Shown here one piece after another: positions 42,161-50,741 of a DNA stretch of 64,000 bases (the first letter of the stretch is position 1; the number at the start of each line of letters is the position of its first letter). The notes beneath the pieces were generated by a model, which saw nothing but the letters and a program-made list of their open reading frames with translations, did no database searches and was not told the DNA's origin. Made by a program: the position numbers and the translations under genes. Origin of the DNA: Actinacidiphila glaucinigra (GTDB lineage: Bacteria > Actinomycetota > Actinomycetes > Streptomycetales > Streptomycetaceae). The stretch is from NCBI RefSeq assembly GCF_900188405.1, contig NZ_FZOF01000002.1, positions 186,001 to 250,000 on the forward strand. The letters are read 5' to 3'.

Positions 42161-44989
42161 CTACGGCGTCAGCGCGAGGGTGTCCTCCGTGGCCCCGTCG
42201 ACCGGCTGCTTGGTGAAGACCCACGGCAGCAGCTCGCCCTTGGCCCACTTGGTGGTCTGGTCCGTGTAGTGGGAGCTGTAGGCGTGGCCGGAGGCTCCCG
42301 TCAGGTTGATCCACCGGGACTTGTCGAAGTCGTCCAGCGAGACCACCATCCGCATCGACGGCACCCAGACCACCTCGTAGCCGCCGGCCGCGTTCCAGCC
42401 GGTCGCGTTGACCGCGGCCTCGCCGCCGCCGAGCTGCCACGGACCGCGGTTGAGCAGCCAGCGGACGACGGCGGGACCACCGGTGCCCAGGGTCTGGTTG
42501 CGCAGCTCCAGCGTGTGGAGGCGGCCCCAGCTCCAGGTGTCGATGTTCTTGCCGAGCTTCGCGGTCAGCTCGTAGCGGGCGTCCTTCATGGCCCGGGCCA
42601 GCAGCTCGTCGCGGGTGGTGCGGGTCCGGTCGCTGTCCTTGTCGTAGAAGGCCGAGGGGGAGTCCGTCCACCACGGGCTGTCCTGCTCGTCCAGGATGTT
42701 GCGCACGACCTCGAACCAGCGGTCGCCGCCGTCCGGCTGCGCCTGGTCGGCCGCGCGCCGGCCGCACTCGCGCACCAGCTGGGACTTGCCGTCGAGGTCG
42801 TCGACCGGGCCGGACCGGTCGGCGGCCGGGACGGTCAGGCACTGGCCCTCGGGGCGCAGCTCCTTGGGCAGCTTGTTGCCGAAGGCCAGCTTGAGGACGT
42901 TGCGCCAGACGGCGTTGAAGTAGGCCGCGGGCGCGGAGTCGGAGTCCTGGTTGTAGTCCCAGCCCTCCAGCAGCTTCTGGGCGTTGCGGACGTAGTCGTC
43001 CTTGTCGTCCTTTATGTCGATCTTCAGCAGGTACGGCACCAGGAGCTTGGCGATCTCACTGCTGTTGTCGCCCTGCATCTTCTGCATGTCGTCCATGGAG
43101 ATCAGGCCGCTGTCCTTGATCTTGGACTGGATCAGGTCGTTGATCCGCTGGCTGCGGGTGCCGTAACCCCAGTCCTGGGTGAGCAGGTAGGGGTACTTGT
43201 CCTGGTCGACCACGGCCTGGTTGGCGGTGACGATGTAGCCGCGCTCCGGGTCGTGCTCGTACGGCATCGCGGAGAAGGGGATCCACTTCTTCCACTGGTA
43301 CCGCGGGTCCCAGCCGGGGGCCGGGTAGGTGCCGTCGTAGCCCGCGGCGCGGACCGGGATCCGGCCGGGGGCCTGGTAGCCGATGTGGCCCTTGTCGCCC
43401 TTGTTGTCGGCGTAGATCAGGTTCTGGGACGGGACGGCGAAGTCGCGGGCGGCGGACCGGAACTGCTCCCAGTCGGTCGCCGTGTCGAGCTTGAAGACCG
43501 CGTCCATGGTGTTGGACGGCTCCAGCGCGGTCCAGCGCAGGGAGACCGCGTAGCCCTCGCCGCGGTCGGGCGCGGAGTTCGGGACCGGGGCGCGGTTGCC
43601 GACGGTGCGCAGCTCGGCGCTGCGGTCGGAGATCACCGGCTGACGGCCGTCATGGGTGCTGCGCACCGTGATCGTGCGGTCCTCGCCGCCGGCGACCTTG
43701 ATGGTCTCCTTGCGGGTCTTGAAGGGCCGCTGCTTGCCGTCGTAGAGGTACGTGTCGGCGGTGACCTTCTCCAGGTAGAGGTCGGTCACGTCGGCACCGA
43801 GGTTGGTCATGCCCCAGGCGATCGACTGGTTGTGGCCGATTATCACGCCCGGCATGCCGGAGAAGGTGTAGCCGGCCACGTCGAAGGGGCAGGCCTCGCC
43901 GACGCTGTTGCAGTGCAGGCCCATCTGGTACCAGAGCGAGGGCATCTGCGGGGCCAGGTGCGGGTCGTTGGCCAGCAGCGGCTTGCCGGTCGTGGTGTGC
44001 TTGCCGTCGACCACCCAGGAGTTGGATCCGATGCCGTTGCCGTTGGGGCCGAGCAGCGCGGGGATCTGGTCGAGGGTGTCGGAGAGCGAGGCGAGCTGGG
44101 ACTGGACGTTCTGGGTCGCGTCGGAGGTGGAGGCGGCGTCGGTGCCGTCCCCGGTTCCGGTGCCCGTACCGGTTCCGTCCCCGGTTCCGGTGCCGGTGCC
44201 GGTGCCGTCGCCGGGGTTCGTGCCCGCTTCCGTGGTGGTTCCGGCCGGTTCGTACTCGCCGGTGAGCTCGTTGACGTTTCCGCCCTCGACGATCGGCTTG
44301 TTCCGGTTGTACGGGTAGGCGGGGTAGAGCTGCTTGATCTGCGCGGGGCTCAGCCGGCTCGACAGCAGCGAGCGGTCGATCTCGTCCTGCATGTTGCCGC
44401 GCAGGTCCCAGGCCATCGCCTTGAGCCAGGCGACCGAGTCGACCGGGGTCCACTTCTCCGGCACGTAGTCGTTGCTGAACTTCAGCGCCGCGTACTCGAC
44501 GGACAGGTCGGCGCCGGAATGGCCGCCCAAGTAGGCGTTGACACCGTCGGAGTAGGCCTCGAGGTACTTCTTCGTGGAGGCCGACAGCTTGGTGTCGTAC
44601 TCCTGCTGCGCGACCCGGCGCCAGCCGAGGGTGCGCAGGAAGGCGTCGGTCTCGACCTGGCCGCTGCCGAACATCTCCGACAGCCGGCCGGCGGTCAGGT
44701 GCCGGCGCACGTCCATCTCGTAGAAACGGTCCTGCGCCTGGACGTAGCCCTGGGCGCGGAACAGGTCCTCGGGGGTGTCGGCGTAGATCTGCGGGATCCC
44801 GTTGCCGTCGCGCTTCACTTGGACGGCGCCGGTCAGGCCCTTGAGCTGCAGGGTTCCGGTGGTCTGCGGGAGGGAGGCGCGGACGGTGGCGACACTCCAG
44901 TACGACCCGTAGACGATGCCCGCCACGAGCACGAGCACGACCCCGATCACGATGAGGCGCGTGCGGCGGGACTTCTTCTTGGCGGGCAT
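42161..44989 (-). CDS. Penicillin acylase family protein (Ntn hydrolase, membrane-anchored)
   Basis: A 942-residue Ntn-hydrolase precursor. A basic N-terminus and one hydrophobic helix (LIVIGVVLVLVAGIVYG) anchor or export it. The alpha chain runs to about residue 320; the self-cleavage point is before the Ser of IGSNSWVV, which becomes the N-terminal nucleophile of the beta chain, followed by NDPHL and WGMTN. Members cleave amides such as penicillins or acyl-homoserine lactones. A Gly-Thr-Asp repeat (GTGTGTGDGT type, about 256-282) sits in the spacer peptide. ATG at 44989 follows GAAGGA. It is divergent from the antiporter gene. Confidence 0.93.
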   Translation of the reverse strand: MPAKKKSRRTRLIVIGVVLVLVAGIVYGSYWSVATVRASLPQTTGTLQLKGLTGAVQVKRDGNGIPQIYADTPEDLFRAQGYVQAQDRFYEMDVRRHLTAGRLSEMFGSGQVETDAFLRTLGWRRVAQQEYDTKLSASTKKYLEAYSDGVNAYLGGHSGADLSVEYAALKFSNDYVPEKWTPVDSVAWLKAMAWDLRGNMQDEIDRSLLSSRLSPAQIKQLYPAYPYNRNKPIVEGGNVNELTGEYEPAGTTTEAGTNPGDGTGTGTGTGDGTGTGTGTGDGTDAASTSDATQNVQSQLASLSDTLDQIPALLGPNGNGIGSNSWVVDGKHTTTGKPLLANDPHLAPQMPSLWYQMGLHCNSVGEACPFDVAGYTFSGMPGVIIGHNQSIAWGMTNLGADVTDLYLEKVTADTYLYDGKQRPFKTRKETIKVAGGEDRTITVRSTHDGRQPVISDRSAELRTVGNRAPVPNSAPDRGEGYAVSLRWTALEPSNTMDAVFKLDTATDWEQFRSAARDFAVPSQNLIYADNKGDKGHIGYQAPGRIPVRAAGYDGTYPAPGWDPRYQWKKWIPFSAMPYEHDPERGYIVTANQAVVDQDKYPYLLTQDWGYGTRSQRINDLIQSKIKDSGLISMDDMQKMQGDNSSEIAKLLVPYLLKIDIKDDKDDYVRNAQKLLEGWDYNQDSDSAPAAYFNAVWRNVLKLAFGNKLPKELRPEGQCLTVPAADRSGPVDDLDGKSQLVRECGRRAADQAQPDGGDRWFEVVRNILDEQDSPWWTDSPSAFYDKDSDRTRTTRDELLARAMKDARYELTAKLGKNIDTWSWGRLHTLELRNQTLGTGGPAVVRWLLNRGPWQLGGGEAAVNATGWNAAGGYEVVWVPSMRMVVSLDDFDKSRWINLTGASGHAYSSHYTDQTTKWAKGELLPWVFTKQPVDGATEDTLALTP

Positions 44990-45129
44990 CGATGTCCTTC
45001 GAACGGCAGGGTGGACCGATTGCTAGGGGCCACCTTAGGCGTACCGACCCGTAGCTCCCCACGCGGTGTCCTGACCTGTGGACGGAGATCGCCACAACCC
45101 CAAGCACAGGTAAAATGTTAGGTAAGGCA

Positions 45130-45159
45130 ATGAACTTCGTTGAAAGGACCGGCTCCTGA
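45130..45159 (+). CDS. Possible 9-residue leader peptide before the antiporter
   Basis: ATG at 45130, behind AGGTAAGG, reads MNFVERTGS and stops at TGA 45157-45159. That stop overlaps the proposed CTG start of the antiporter gene as CTGA, and the leader spans that gene's GAAAGGA ribosome site. This layout would couple antiporter translation to the leader. Whether it is translated is unknown. Confidence 0.45.
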   Translation: MNFVERTGS

Positions 45160-46655
45160 CTGTCGACCGCCTCAATGAACTCCTGCTGGTGTGCGCTCTC
45201 GTGCTGCTCATAGCGGTGGTCGCCGTGCGCCTCTCCTCGCGCAGCGGCCTCCCCAGCCTGCTCCTCTACCTGGGCATTGGGGTCGCCATAGGACAGGACG
45301 GGCTGGGAGTCGCCTTCGACAATGCCGAATTGACCCAGGTGTTGGGATATGCCGCACTTGTGGTGATTCTTGCCGAGGGTGGTCTCGGCACCCAGTGGCG
45401 GGAGATCAAACCGGCGGTCCCGGCGGCGGCGGTCCTCGCGACCCTCGGCATCGCGGTCAGCGTCGGCATCACGGCCTCGGCGGGGCACTACCTCGTCGGG
45501 TTGGATTGGCGGCAGGCGCTCCTCATCGGCGCGGTCGTCTCGTCCACCGACGCGGCGGCCGTGTTCTCGGTGCTGCGCAGGGTGCCGCTGCCCAGCCGGG
45601 TGACCGGTGTGCTCGAGGCGGAGTCCGGGTTCAACGACGCCCCGGTGGTCATCCTGGTCGTCGCCTTCTCCGAGCACTGGCCGGTGCACAACTGGGGCGT
45701 GCTGCTGGGCGAGATCGCCCTGGAGCTGGCCATCGGCGCCGCGGTCGGCCTGGCCGTCGGCATGCTCGGCGCGTTCGCGATGCGCCATGTCGCGCTGCCC
45801 GCCTCGGGCCTCTACCCGATCGCGGTCCTGGCGATCGCCGTCCTCGCCTACGCGGGCGGGGCGCTCGCGCACGGCTCGGGCTTCCTCGCCGTGTACGTCG
45901 CCTCCGTCGTGCTGGGCAACGCCAAGCTCCCGCACCGCCCCGCCACCCGGGGCTTCGCTGAAGGGCTGGCCTGGCTGGCGCAGATCGGCCTGTTCGTATT
46001 GCTGGGCCTGCTGGTGACCCCGCACGAACTCGGCGACGACATCGTGCCGGCGCTCGTGGTCGGCCTGGTCCTGACGGTGGTGGCGCGGCCGCTGTCGGTG
46101 ACGGCGAGCCTGCTGCCGTTCCGGACGCCGTTCCGCGACCAGGTGCTGCTGTCCTGGGCAGGGCTGCGCGGGGCGGTGCCCATCGTCCTCGCCACGATCC
46201 CGATGGTGGCGGGCGTCCGGCAGAGCGAGCGGATCTTCAACATCGTCTTCGTCCTGGTGATCGTGTACACCCTCGTGCAGGGCCCGACGCTGCCCTGGGT
46301 CGCCCGCAGACTCCGCCTCGGGGACCCGGGGGCCGCGGAGGACCTGGGGATCGAGTCGGCGCCCCTGGAGCGGCTGCGGGGCCACCTGCTGTCGATGCGG
46401 ATCCCGCCGCACTCGCGCATGCACGGCGTGGAGGTCGGCGAACTGCGGCTGCCACCGGGTGCGGCCGTCACCCTGGTCGTCCGCGAGGGCAAGAGCTTCG
46501 TCCCGCTGCCGACGACGGTGCTGCGGCACGGTGACGAACTTCTCGTCGTCGCCACCGACCCGGTGCGGGACAAGGCGGAGGCACGGCTGCGCGCGGTGGG
46601 ACGCGGCGGCAAGCTGGCCGGATGGCTGGAATCGGGCGGTGGGGCCGGCCGTTAA
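45156..46655 (+). CDS. K+/H+ antiporter, CPA1 type with RCK_C (TrkA-C) domain
   Basis: A 499-residue transporter with about twelve membrane helices (residues 5-390). LLYLGIGVAIGQDGLG and STDAAAVFSVLR are typical of CPA1 exchangers, and ESGFNDAPVVILV carries the ion-binding Asn-Asp. The C-terminal 80 residues (RIPPHSRMHGVEVGELRLPPGA) form a TrkA-C domain, in related antiporters a c-di-AMP or nucleotide sensor. The family N-terminus (TVDRLNELLLV) reaches a CTG at 45156 that has GAAAGGA 8 bases upstream; no ATG, GTG or TTG is in frame before it, whereas the ATG at 45189 lies inside the first helix. Confidence 0.87.
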   Translation: MTVDRLNELLLVCALVLLIAVVAVRLSSRSGLPSLLLYLGIGVAIGQDGLGVAFDNAELTQVLGYAALVVILAEGGLGTQWREIKPAVPAAAVLATLGIAVSVGITASAGHYLVGLDWRQALLIGAVVSSTDAAAVFSVLRRVPLPSRVTGVLEAESGFNDAPVVILVVAFSEHWPVHNWGVLLGEIALELAIGAAVGLAVGMLGAFAMRHVALPASGLYPIAVLAIAVLAYAGGALAHGSGFLAVYVASVVLGNAKLPHRPATRGFAEGLAWLAQIGLFVLLGLLVTPHELGDDIVPALVVGLVLTVVARPLSVTASLLPFRTPFRDQVLLSWAGLRGAVPIVLATIPMVAGVRQSERIFNIVFVLVIVYTLVQGPTLPWVARRLRLGDPGAAEDLGIESAPLERLRGHLLSMRIPPHSRMHGVEVGELRLPPGAAVTLVVREGKSFVPLPTTVLRHGDELLVVATDPVRDKAEARLRAVGRGGKLAGWLESGGGAGR

Positions 46656-46827
46656 CATGGCTGTCGACAGTCACCACCAACTCTGTCTGATGCAGAGCTG
46701 GCGCGACCGCCCGGCGGCCGGACAGATCCGGTATCTACCTCGGTCATGCGCGAGAGGACAGCTCTCGGCGCACAGGAACGCGACCAGGCGTCCAGGGTGC
46801 GCTACCAGGCGGCGGAAAGGCCCGGCC

Positions 46828-48192
46828 GTGGGATCCACGGTCACTCGTACGTCCCGCTCGTCCCGAGCATCCCGCTCGTCCCGCCCTTCGGGCTCCTCCC
46901 GCCGTTCCCGCGGCGCGGGGCGCCCGGGATACGGGCAGCTGCTGCGCACGCCCGGCGCGTGGGCCTTCCTGTTGCCCGGGTTCGCCGCGCGCCAGCCCTT
47001 CGCGATGCTGACCATCGGCATCGTGCTGCTGGTGCAGCACACCACCGGCTCGTACGGCACCGCCGGTGCCGTCTCGGCCGTCACCGGCGTCTCCATGGCG
47101 CTGTTCGCCCCGCAGAGCGGCAAGCTCTCCGACCGCTTCGGCCAGGGCGCCGTGCTGCTGCCCGGGGTGATCGTCCACTCGGCGTCCGGGACGCTGCTCG
47201 CCGTGCTCGCGCTGGCGCACGCGCCCCTGTGGGCGCTGCTGGCGGTGGCGGTGCCCACCGGCGCCTCGGTACCGCAGGTCGGGCCCATGGTGCGGGCCCG
47301 CTGGGCGGCCACACTGCCGGCCGGGTCGCCGCTGCTGCAGACGGCGGCTGCCTTCGAGTCGGTCACCGACGAGTTCACCTTCGTCATCGGTCCGGTGCTG
47401 GCCACGGCGCTGGCCACCGGGGTGCACCCGGCGGCCGGGCTGCTGTCCGAGGCCGTGCTGACGCTGGCCGGCGGCCTGCTCTTCGCCGCCCAGCGGCGGA
47501 CCGCCCCCGCCCCGGCCCGGACCGGGGCGGGGGGCCGGGAGCGCCGGGCATCGGCGCTGACCGTGCCGGGCGTACGCGTGCTGGCCGTGGCCTTCCTCGG
47601 CATCGGCGCCGTCTTCGGCGGCATGCAGGTCTCCATGACGGCCTTCACTGAGGAGATCGGGCGGCCCGGCATCAACGGCCTGCTCTACGGGACCTTCGCC
47701 GCCGGCAACATGCTCGCGGGGCTCGCGTGCGGCGCCGTCGCCTGGAAGTCCGGGCCCAAGCGGCGCATGCTCGTCGGCTACACGGCGCTGACCCTGGCCA
47801 CCTCGATGCTGTGGGCGGCGCACGCCGTGCCGCTGCTGGGCGGGCTCGGGCTGCTGGTCGGCCTCACCATCGCCCCGGCCCTGATCACCGGCTACACCCT
47901 GGTCGAGTCGCTGGTGCCCGCGGGGGTCCGCACGGAGGCGTTCACCTGGCTGACCGGCGCGGTGGCGCTGGGCCAGGCGGCGGCCGCCACCGCCGCCGGA
48001 CGGCTGGCCGACGGTATCGGGGCGAGCGCCGGGTTCACCGTGCCGCTGGTGGGCACGGGGCTGGCCCTCGTCACACTGGCGGCACTGCGCGAACGGCTGG
48101 TGCCGAGGCCGTCCGAAGTGGTCGCGGCACGCGGTGGCGGAACCGGCCGCGGCAGTGGCATCGGTCACCGAGAGCCGGTCACGGTGGACTGA
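46828..48192 (+). CDS. MFS transporter
   Basis: A 454-residue major facilitator with twelve predicted helices after a Ser/Arg-rich cytoplasmic N-terminus of about 50 residues. The loop GKLSDRFGQGAVLLPG matches the MFS motif A region, and a second-half repeat is visible at WKSGPKRRMLVGYT. GTG at 46828 is chosen for GGAAAGG 7 bases upstream; an open frame continues further upstream into the antiporter gene. Substrate unknown, drug efflux plausible. Confidence 0.85.
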   Translation: MGSTVTRTSRSSRASRSSRPSGSSRRSRGAGRPGYGQLLRTPGAWAFLLPGFAARQPFAMLTIGIVLLVQHTTGSYGTAGAVSAVTGVSMALFAPQSGKLSDRFGQGAVLLPGVIVHSASGTLLAVLALAHAPLWALLAVAVPTGASVPQVGPMVRARWAATLPAGSPLLQTAAAFESVTDEFTFVIGPVLATALATGVHPAAGLLSEAVLTLAGGLLFAAQRRTAPAPARTGAGGRERRASALTVPGVRVLAVAFLGIGAVFGGMQVSMTAFTEEIGRPGINGLLYGTFAAGNMLAGLACGAVAWKSGPKRRMLVGYTALTLATSMLWAAHAVPLLGGLGLLVGLTIAPALITGYTLVESLVPAGVRTEAFTWLTGAVALGQAAAATAAGRLADGIGASAGFTVPLVGTGLALVTLAALRERLVPRPSEVVAARGGGTGRGSGIGHREPVTVD

Positions 48193-48222
48193 CGACGCGG
48201 AATGCTGCACTATTGACCGTCG

Positions 48223-48249
48223 TTAGCACTCACTGAGTCAGAGTGCCAG
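48223..48249 (+). promoter_or_regulatory. CIRCE-like element (HrcA operator)
   Basis: TTAGCACTC, nine bases, then GAGTGCCAG. The consensus is TTAGCACTC-N9-GAGTGCTAA, so the left arm is perfect and the right arm matches at 7 of 9. It ends 10 bp before the FmdB-like gene, overlapping its ribosome site. Confidence 0.8.
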
Positions 48250-48258
48250 GAGGAGCAA

Positions 48259-48585
48259 GTGCCGACGTACCAGTACCAGTGCACCGCCTGCGGCGAGGGC
48301 CTCGAGGCGGTGCAGAAGTTCACCGACGACCCGCTGACCGAGTGCCCGGCGTGCAACGGCCGGCTCCGCAAGGTCTTCTCCGCGGTCGGCGTCGTCTTCA
48401 AGGGATCCGGTTTCTACCGGACGGACAGCCGCGGCTCGTCGTCCAGCAGCACCCCGGCCGCCAAGAGCGGCAGCTCGGAGTCGAAGTCCTCTTCGGACTC
48501 CAAGAGCGGCAGCTCCGCCGGCTCCTCCAGCGGTTCCACCAGCAGTAGCGGCAGCGGCAGCGCGGCGAGCACCTCGGCCGCCTGA
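48259..48585 (+). CDS. FmdB-type zinc-ribbon protein, Ruc-like
   Basis: A 108-residue protein: an N-terminal zinc ribbon with two CxxC pairs (CTAC near residue 8 and CPAC near 29), [18 protein letters not shown], then a Ser/Gly-rich disordered tail. Mycobacterium tuberculosis Rv0991c (Ruc), which has this layout and lies in the same neighbourhood, is a redox-regulated chaperone under HrcA control. Here a CIRCE-like operator precedes the gene, which supports the match. GTG at 48259 follows AGGAGG. Confidence 0.87.
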   Translation: MPTYQYQCTACGEGLEAVQKFTDDPLTECPACNGRLRKVFSAVGVVFKGSGFYRTDSRGSSSSSTPAAKSGSSESKSSSDSKSGSSAGSSSGSTSSSGSGSAASTSAA

Positions 48586-48612
48586 GCGGAGCCCACGGCA
48601 CCATCGCCTGGT

Positions 48613-48644
48613 GAAGGCCCCCGTCGCCCGCGACGGGGGCCTTC
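48613..48644 (+). terminator. Strong hairpin terminator
   Basis: A 15-bp perfect stem beginning GAAGGCCCCC with a 2-base CC spacer, 28 bp after the zinc-ribbon gene. Confidence 0.82.
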
Positions 48645-48706
48645 GGCGTGCCCGCAGGACCGGTTTCGTGCTGCAGCCCCGAGGCCTCCGGTCGCAGACT
48701 GGAGAC

Positions 48707-49720
48707 ATGCTGAGTGGTTGGGTCGTCGACCGGCCCGGGCCCATGATCACGGAGCCGCTGGTACGGGTCGGGCGCCCCAAGCCGGTGCCCGGACCGCGTG
48801 AACTGCTGCTGCGCGTGGAGGCGTGCGGCGTCTGCCGGACCGACCTGCACCTGGCGGAGGGGGACCTGCCGCCGCACCGCCGCGAGACCGTCCCCGGGCA
48901 CGAGGTGGTCGGGCGGGTCATCGGCACCGGCGAGCTCGTCGGCCGCTTCGCCGAGGGCGACCGGGTGGGCGTCGCCTGGCTCCGCGGCACCTGCGGGAGC
49001 TGCGCCTACTGCCTGACCGGCCGCGAGAACCTGTGCCCGTACTCGCTCTACACCGGCTGGGACGCCGACGGCGGCTTCGCCGACTTCACCTCCGTGCCCG
49101 AGGACTACGCCTACGCGCTGCCCGAGGACACCGACGGCCGCGACGCCGTACACCTGGCGCCCCTGCTGTGCGCGGGCATCATCGGCTACCGCGCGCTGCG
49201 CCGCAGCGACCTGCCGGCGGGCGGGCGGCTGGGCATCTACGGCTTCGGCGCCTCCGCGCACATCGCCGCCCAGGTCGCGCTGGCCGAGGGGGCCACCGTG
49301 CATGTGCTGACCCGGTCAAAGCGGGCGCGGGAACTCGCGCTGGAGCTCGGTGCCGCGTCCGCGGGGGCGGCGGCGGAACGGCCGCCGGAGCCGCTGGACG
49401 CGGCCATCCTCTTCGCGCCGGTCGGCGACCTGGTGCCGCCGGCACTGGAGGCCCTGGACCGGGGCGGGACGCTGGCGGTCGCCGGCATCCACCTCACCGA
49501 CATCCCGGCGCTGAACTACCAGCGTCATCTGTTCCAGGAGCGCAATCTGCGCAGCGTCACCTCCAACACGCGACAGGACGGACAGGAGTTCCTGGCCCTG
49601 GCCGCCAGGATCGGGATCCGGGTGACCGCCACCCCCTATCCCCTGGACCACGCGGACCGGGCGCTGTCCGACCTGGCCGCCGACCGCGTCAACGGTGCGG
49701 CGGTGCTGGTGCCGGACTGA
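48707..49720 (+). CDS. Zinc-dependent alcohol dehydrogenase family protein
   Basis: A 337-residue medium-chain dehydrogenase. [11 protein letters not shown] (catalytic Zn Cys), GHEVVGRV (His-Glu), the structural zinc loop with Cys at CGSCAYC and ENLCPY, and [12 protein letters not shown] for NAD(P). It belongs to the AdhA-like group often found with universal stress proteins. ATG at 48707 is preceded closely by GGAG. The stop codon lies inside a duplicated 12-bp unit (GGACTGAGTGGT twice), so a slippage event has occurred right at the 3' end. Confidence 0.9.
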   Translation: MLSGWVVDRPGPMITEPLVRVGRPKPVPGPRELLLRVEACGVCRTDLHLAEGDLPPHRRETVPGHEVVGRVIGTGELVGRFAEGDRVGVAWLRGTCGSCAYCLTGRENLCPYSLYTGWDADGGFADFTSVPEDYAYALPEDTDGRDAVHLAPLLCAGIIGYRALRRSDLPAGGRLGIYGFGASAHIAAQVALAEGATVHVLTRSKRARELALELGAASAGAAAERPPEPLDAAILFAPVGDLVPPALEALDRGGTLAVAGIHLTDIPALNYQRHLFQERNLRSVTSNTRQDGQEFLALAARIGIRVTATPYPLDHADRALSDLAADRVNGAAVLVPD

Positions 49721-49794
49721 GTGGTGGACTGAGTGGTGGGCGGGGGGACGGGACCCGGGTGGGGTGGGAGCGGACGGGGGCGGAGTGGAGCTGA

Positions 49795-49824
49795 GCGACA
49801 GCGACAGCGACAGCGACAGCGACG
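49795..49824 (+). repeat. Five-copy hexanucleotide tandem repeat (GCGACA)
   Basis: GCGACA occurs four times in a row, followed by GCGACG, within the 122-bp gap before the universal stress gene and about 19 bp from its start. It sits just upstream of that gene's GAAGGAG ribosome site and could change copy number. Confidence 0.8.
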
Positions 49825-49842
49825 ACAAGAAGGAGCACCGCG

Positions 49843-50703
49843 ATGGACACCAGCCACGGACCGGTCGTGGTCGGCACGGACGGCTCCCCCCGCGCCACCG
49901 CCGCGGTGATGTGGGCCGCCGGTGAGGCCGTGCTGCGTGATCGCCCGCTGCACATCCTGCACGCGACGGGCCTCGAGAGCCGTTCCGGCAGGAACCTGTC
50001 CCCCGAGACCGCGCAGCTGGTCCTCGACAGCGGCCGTGCGCTGCTGGACGAGGCGGCGGCATCGGCCACCGCCCGCTACCCGGACCTGGCGGTCTCCACC
50101 TCACTCGGCAAAGGCAAACCCGCCGACACCCTGACGGAACAGTCCGGGTCCGAGGGCCTGACCGTCGTCGGCTGCCGCGGACGCGGTGGCTTCCACGCGC
50201 TGCTGCTGGGTTCGGTCGGGCTGCGGGTGGCGACCCATGCGCACGGGCCCGTGGTCGTCGTACGGGGCAGCGAGCAGCCGTCCACCGGTGTCGTCCTGGT
50301 CGGGATCCGGAACGAGACCGATCTGGCCACCGTGCGCTTCGCGGCCGACGAGGCCCGGCTGCGGAAGGCCACGCTGCGCCTCCTCACCGCGTGGAGCCTG
50401 CTCGGGGCGGTCGGCGAGATGGTGCCCGGGCTGGACGACGCCACATCGGTCGGCGACCGGGAGGCGGCGACGGAGCAGAACGTCGCCGACACGATCCGCG
50501 AGGAGTACCCGGACCTCACCGTGACCGTGGACCTGGTCAAGGCCTCCTCCGCGAGCGGTGCCCTGGTGGATGCCTCGGCCCATGCCGATCTGCTCGTCGC
50601 GGGTGCCCGGCGGCACCAGCGCAGCAGCGGTCGACTGGCCCATGTGACCCATGCCGTGCTCCACCACGCCCACTGCCCCGTGGCGGTCTCCCACCACGCC
50701 TGA
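49843..50703 (+). CDS. Universal stress protein, tandem UspA domains
   Basis: A 286-residue protein with two UspA domains. The first (residues 1-140) has VVVGTDGSPRAT and the ATP loop GCRGRGGFHALLLGSV; the second (about 150-286) has VLVGIRNETD and GARRHQRSSGRL, a weaker loop. Such proteins respond to hypoxia and other stresses in actinomycetes. ATG at 49843 follows GAAGGAG. Neighbours (alcohol dehydrogenase, HTH-flavin protein) fit a hypoxia-type regulon, but no DevR box was recognised. Confidence 0.92.
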   Translation: MDTSHGPVVVGTDGSPRATAAVMWAAGEAVLRDRPLHILHATGLESRSGRNLSPETAQLVLDSGRALLDEAAASATARYPDLAVSTSLGKGKPADTLTEQSGSEGLTVVGCRGRGGFHALLLGSVGLRVATHAHGPVVVVRGSEQPSTGVVLVGIRNETDLATVRFAADEARLRKATLRLLTAWSLLGAVGEMVPGLDDATSVGDREAATEQNVADTIREEYPDLTVTVDLVKASSASGALVDASAHADLLVAGARRHQRSSGRLAHVTHAVLHHAHCPVAVSHHA

Positions 50704-50741
50704 CCGGCCGGCCCCTCGACAGACCTCGGCGGCCTTCGTGC

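Noticed and set aside
43650..46658. A 1002-codon minus-strand frame spanning the antiporter and acylase start
   Set aside because: It crosses the divergent promoter region and is antisense to one real gene and out of frame with the other.
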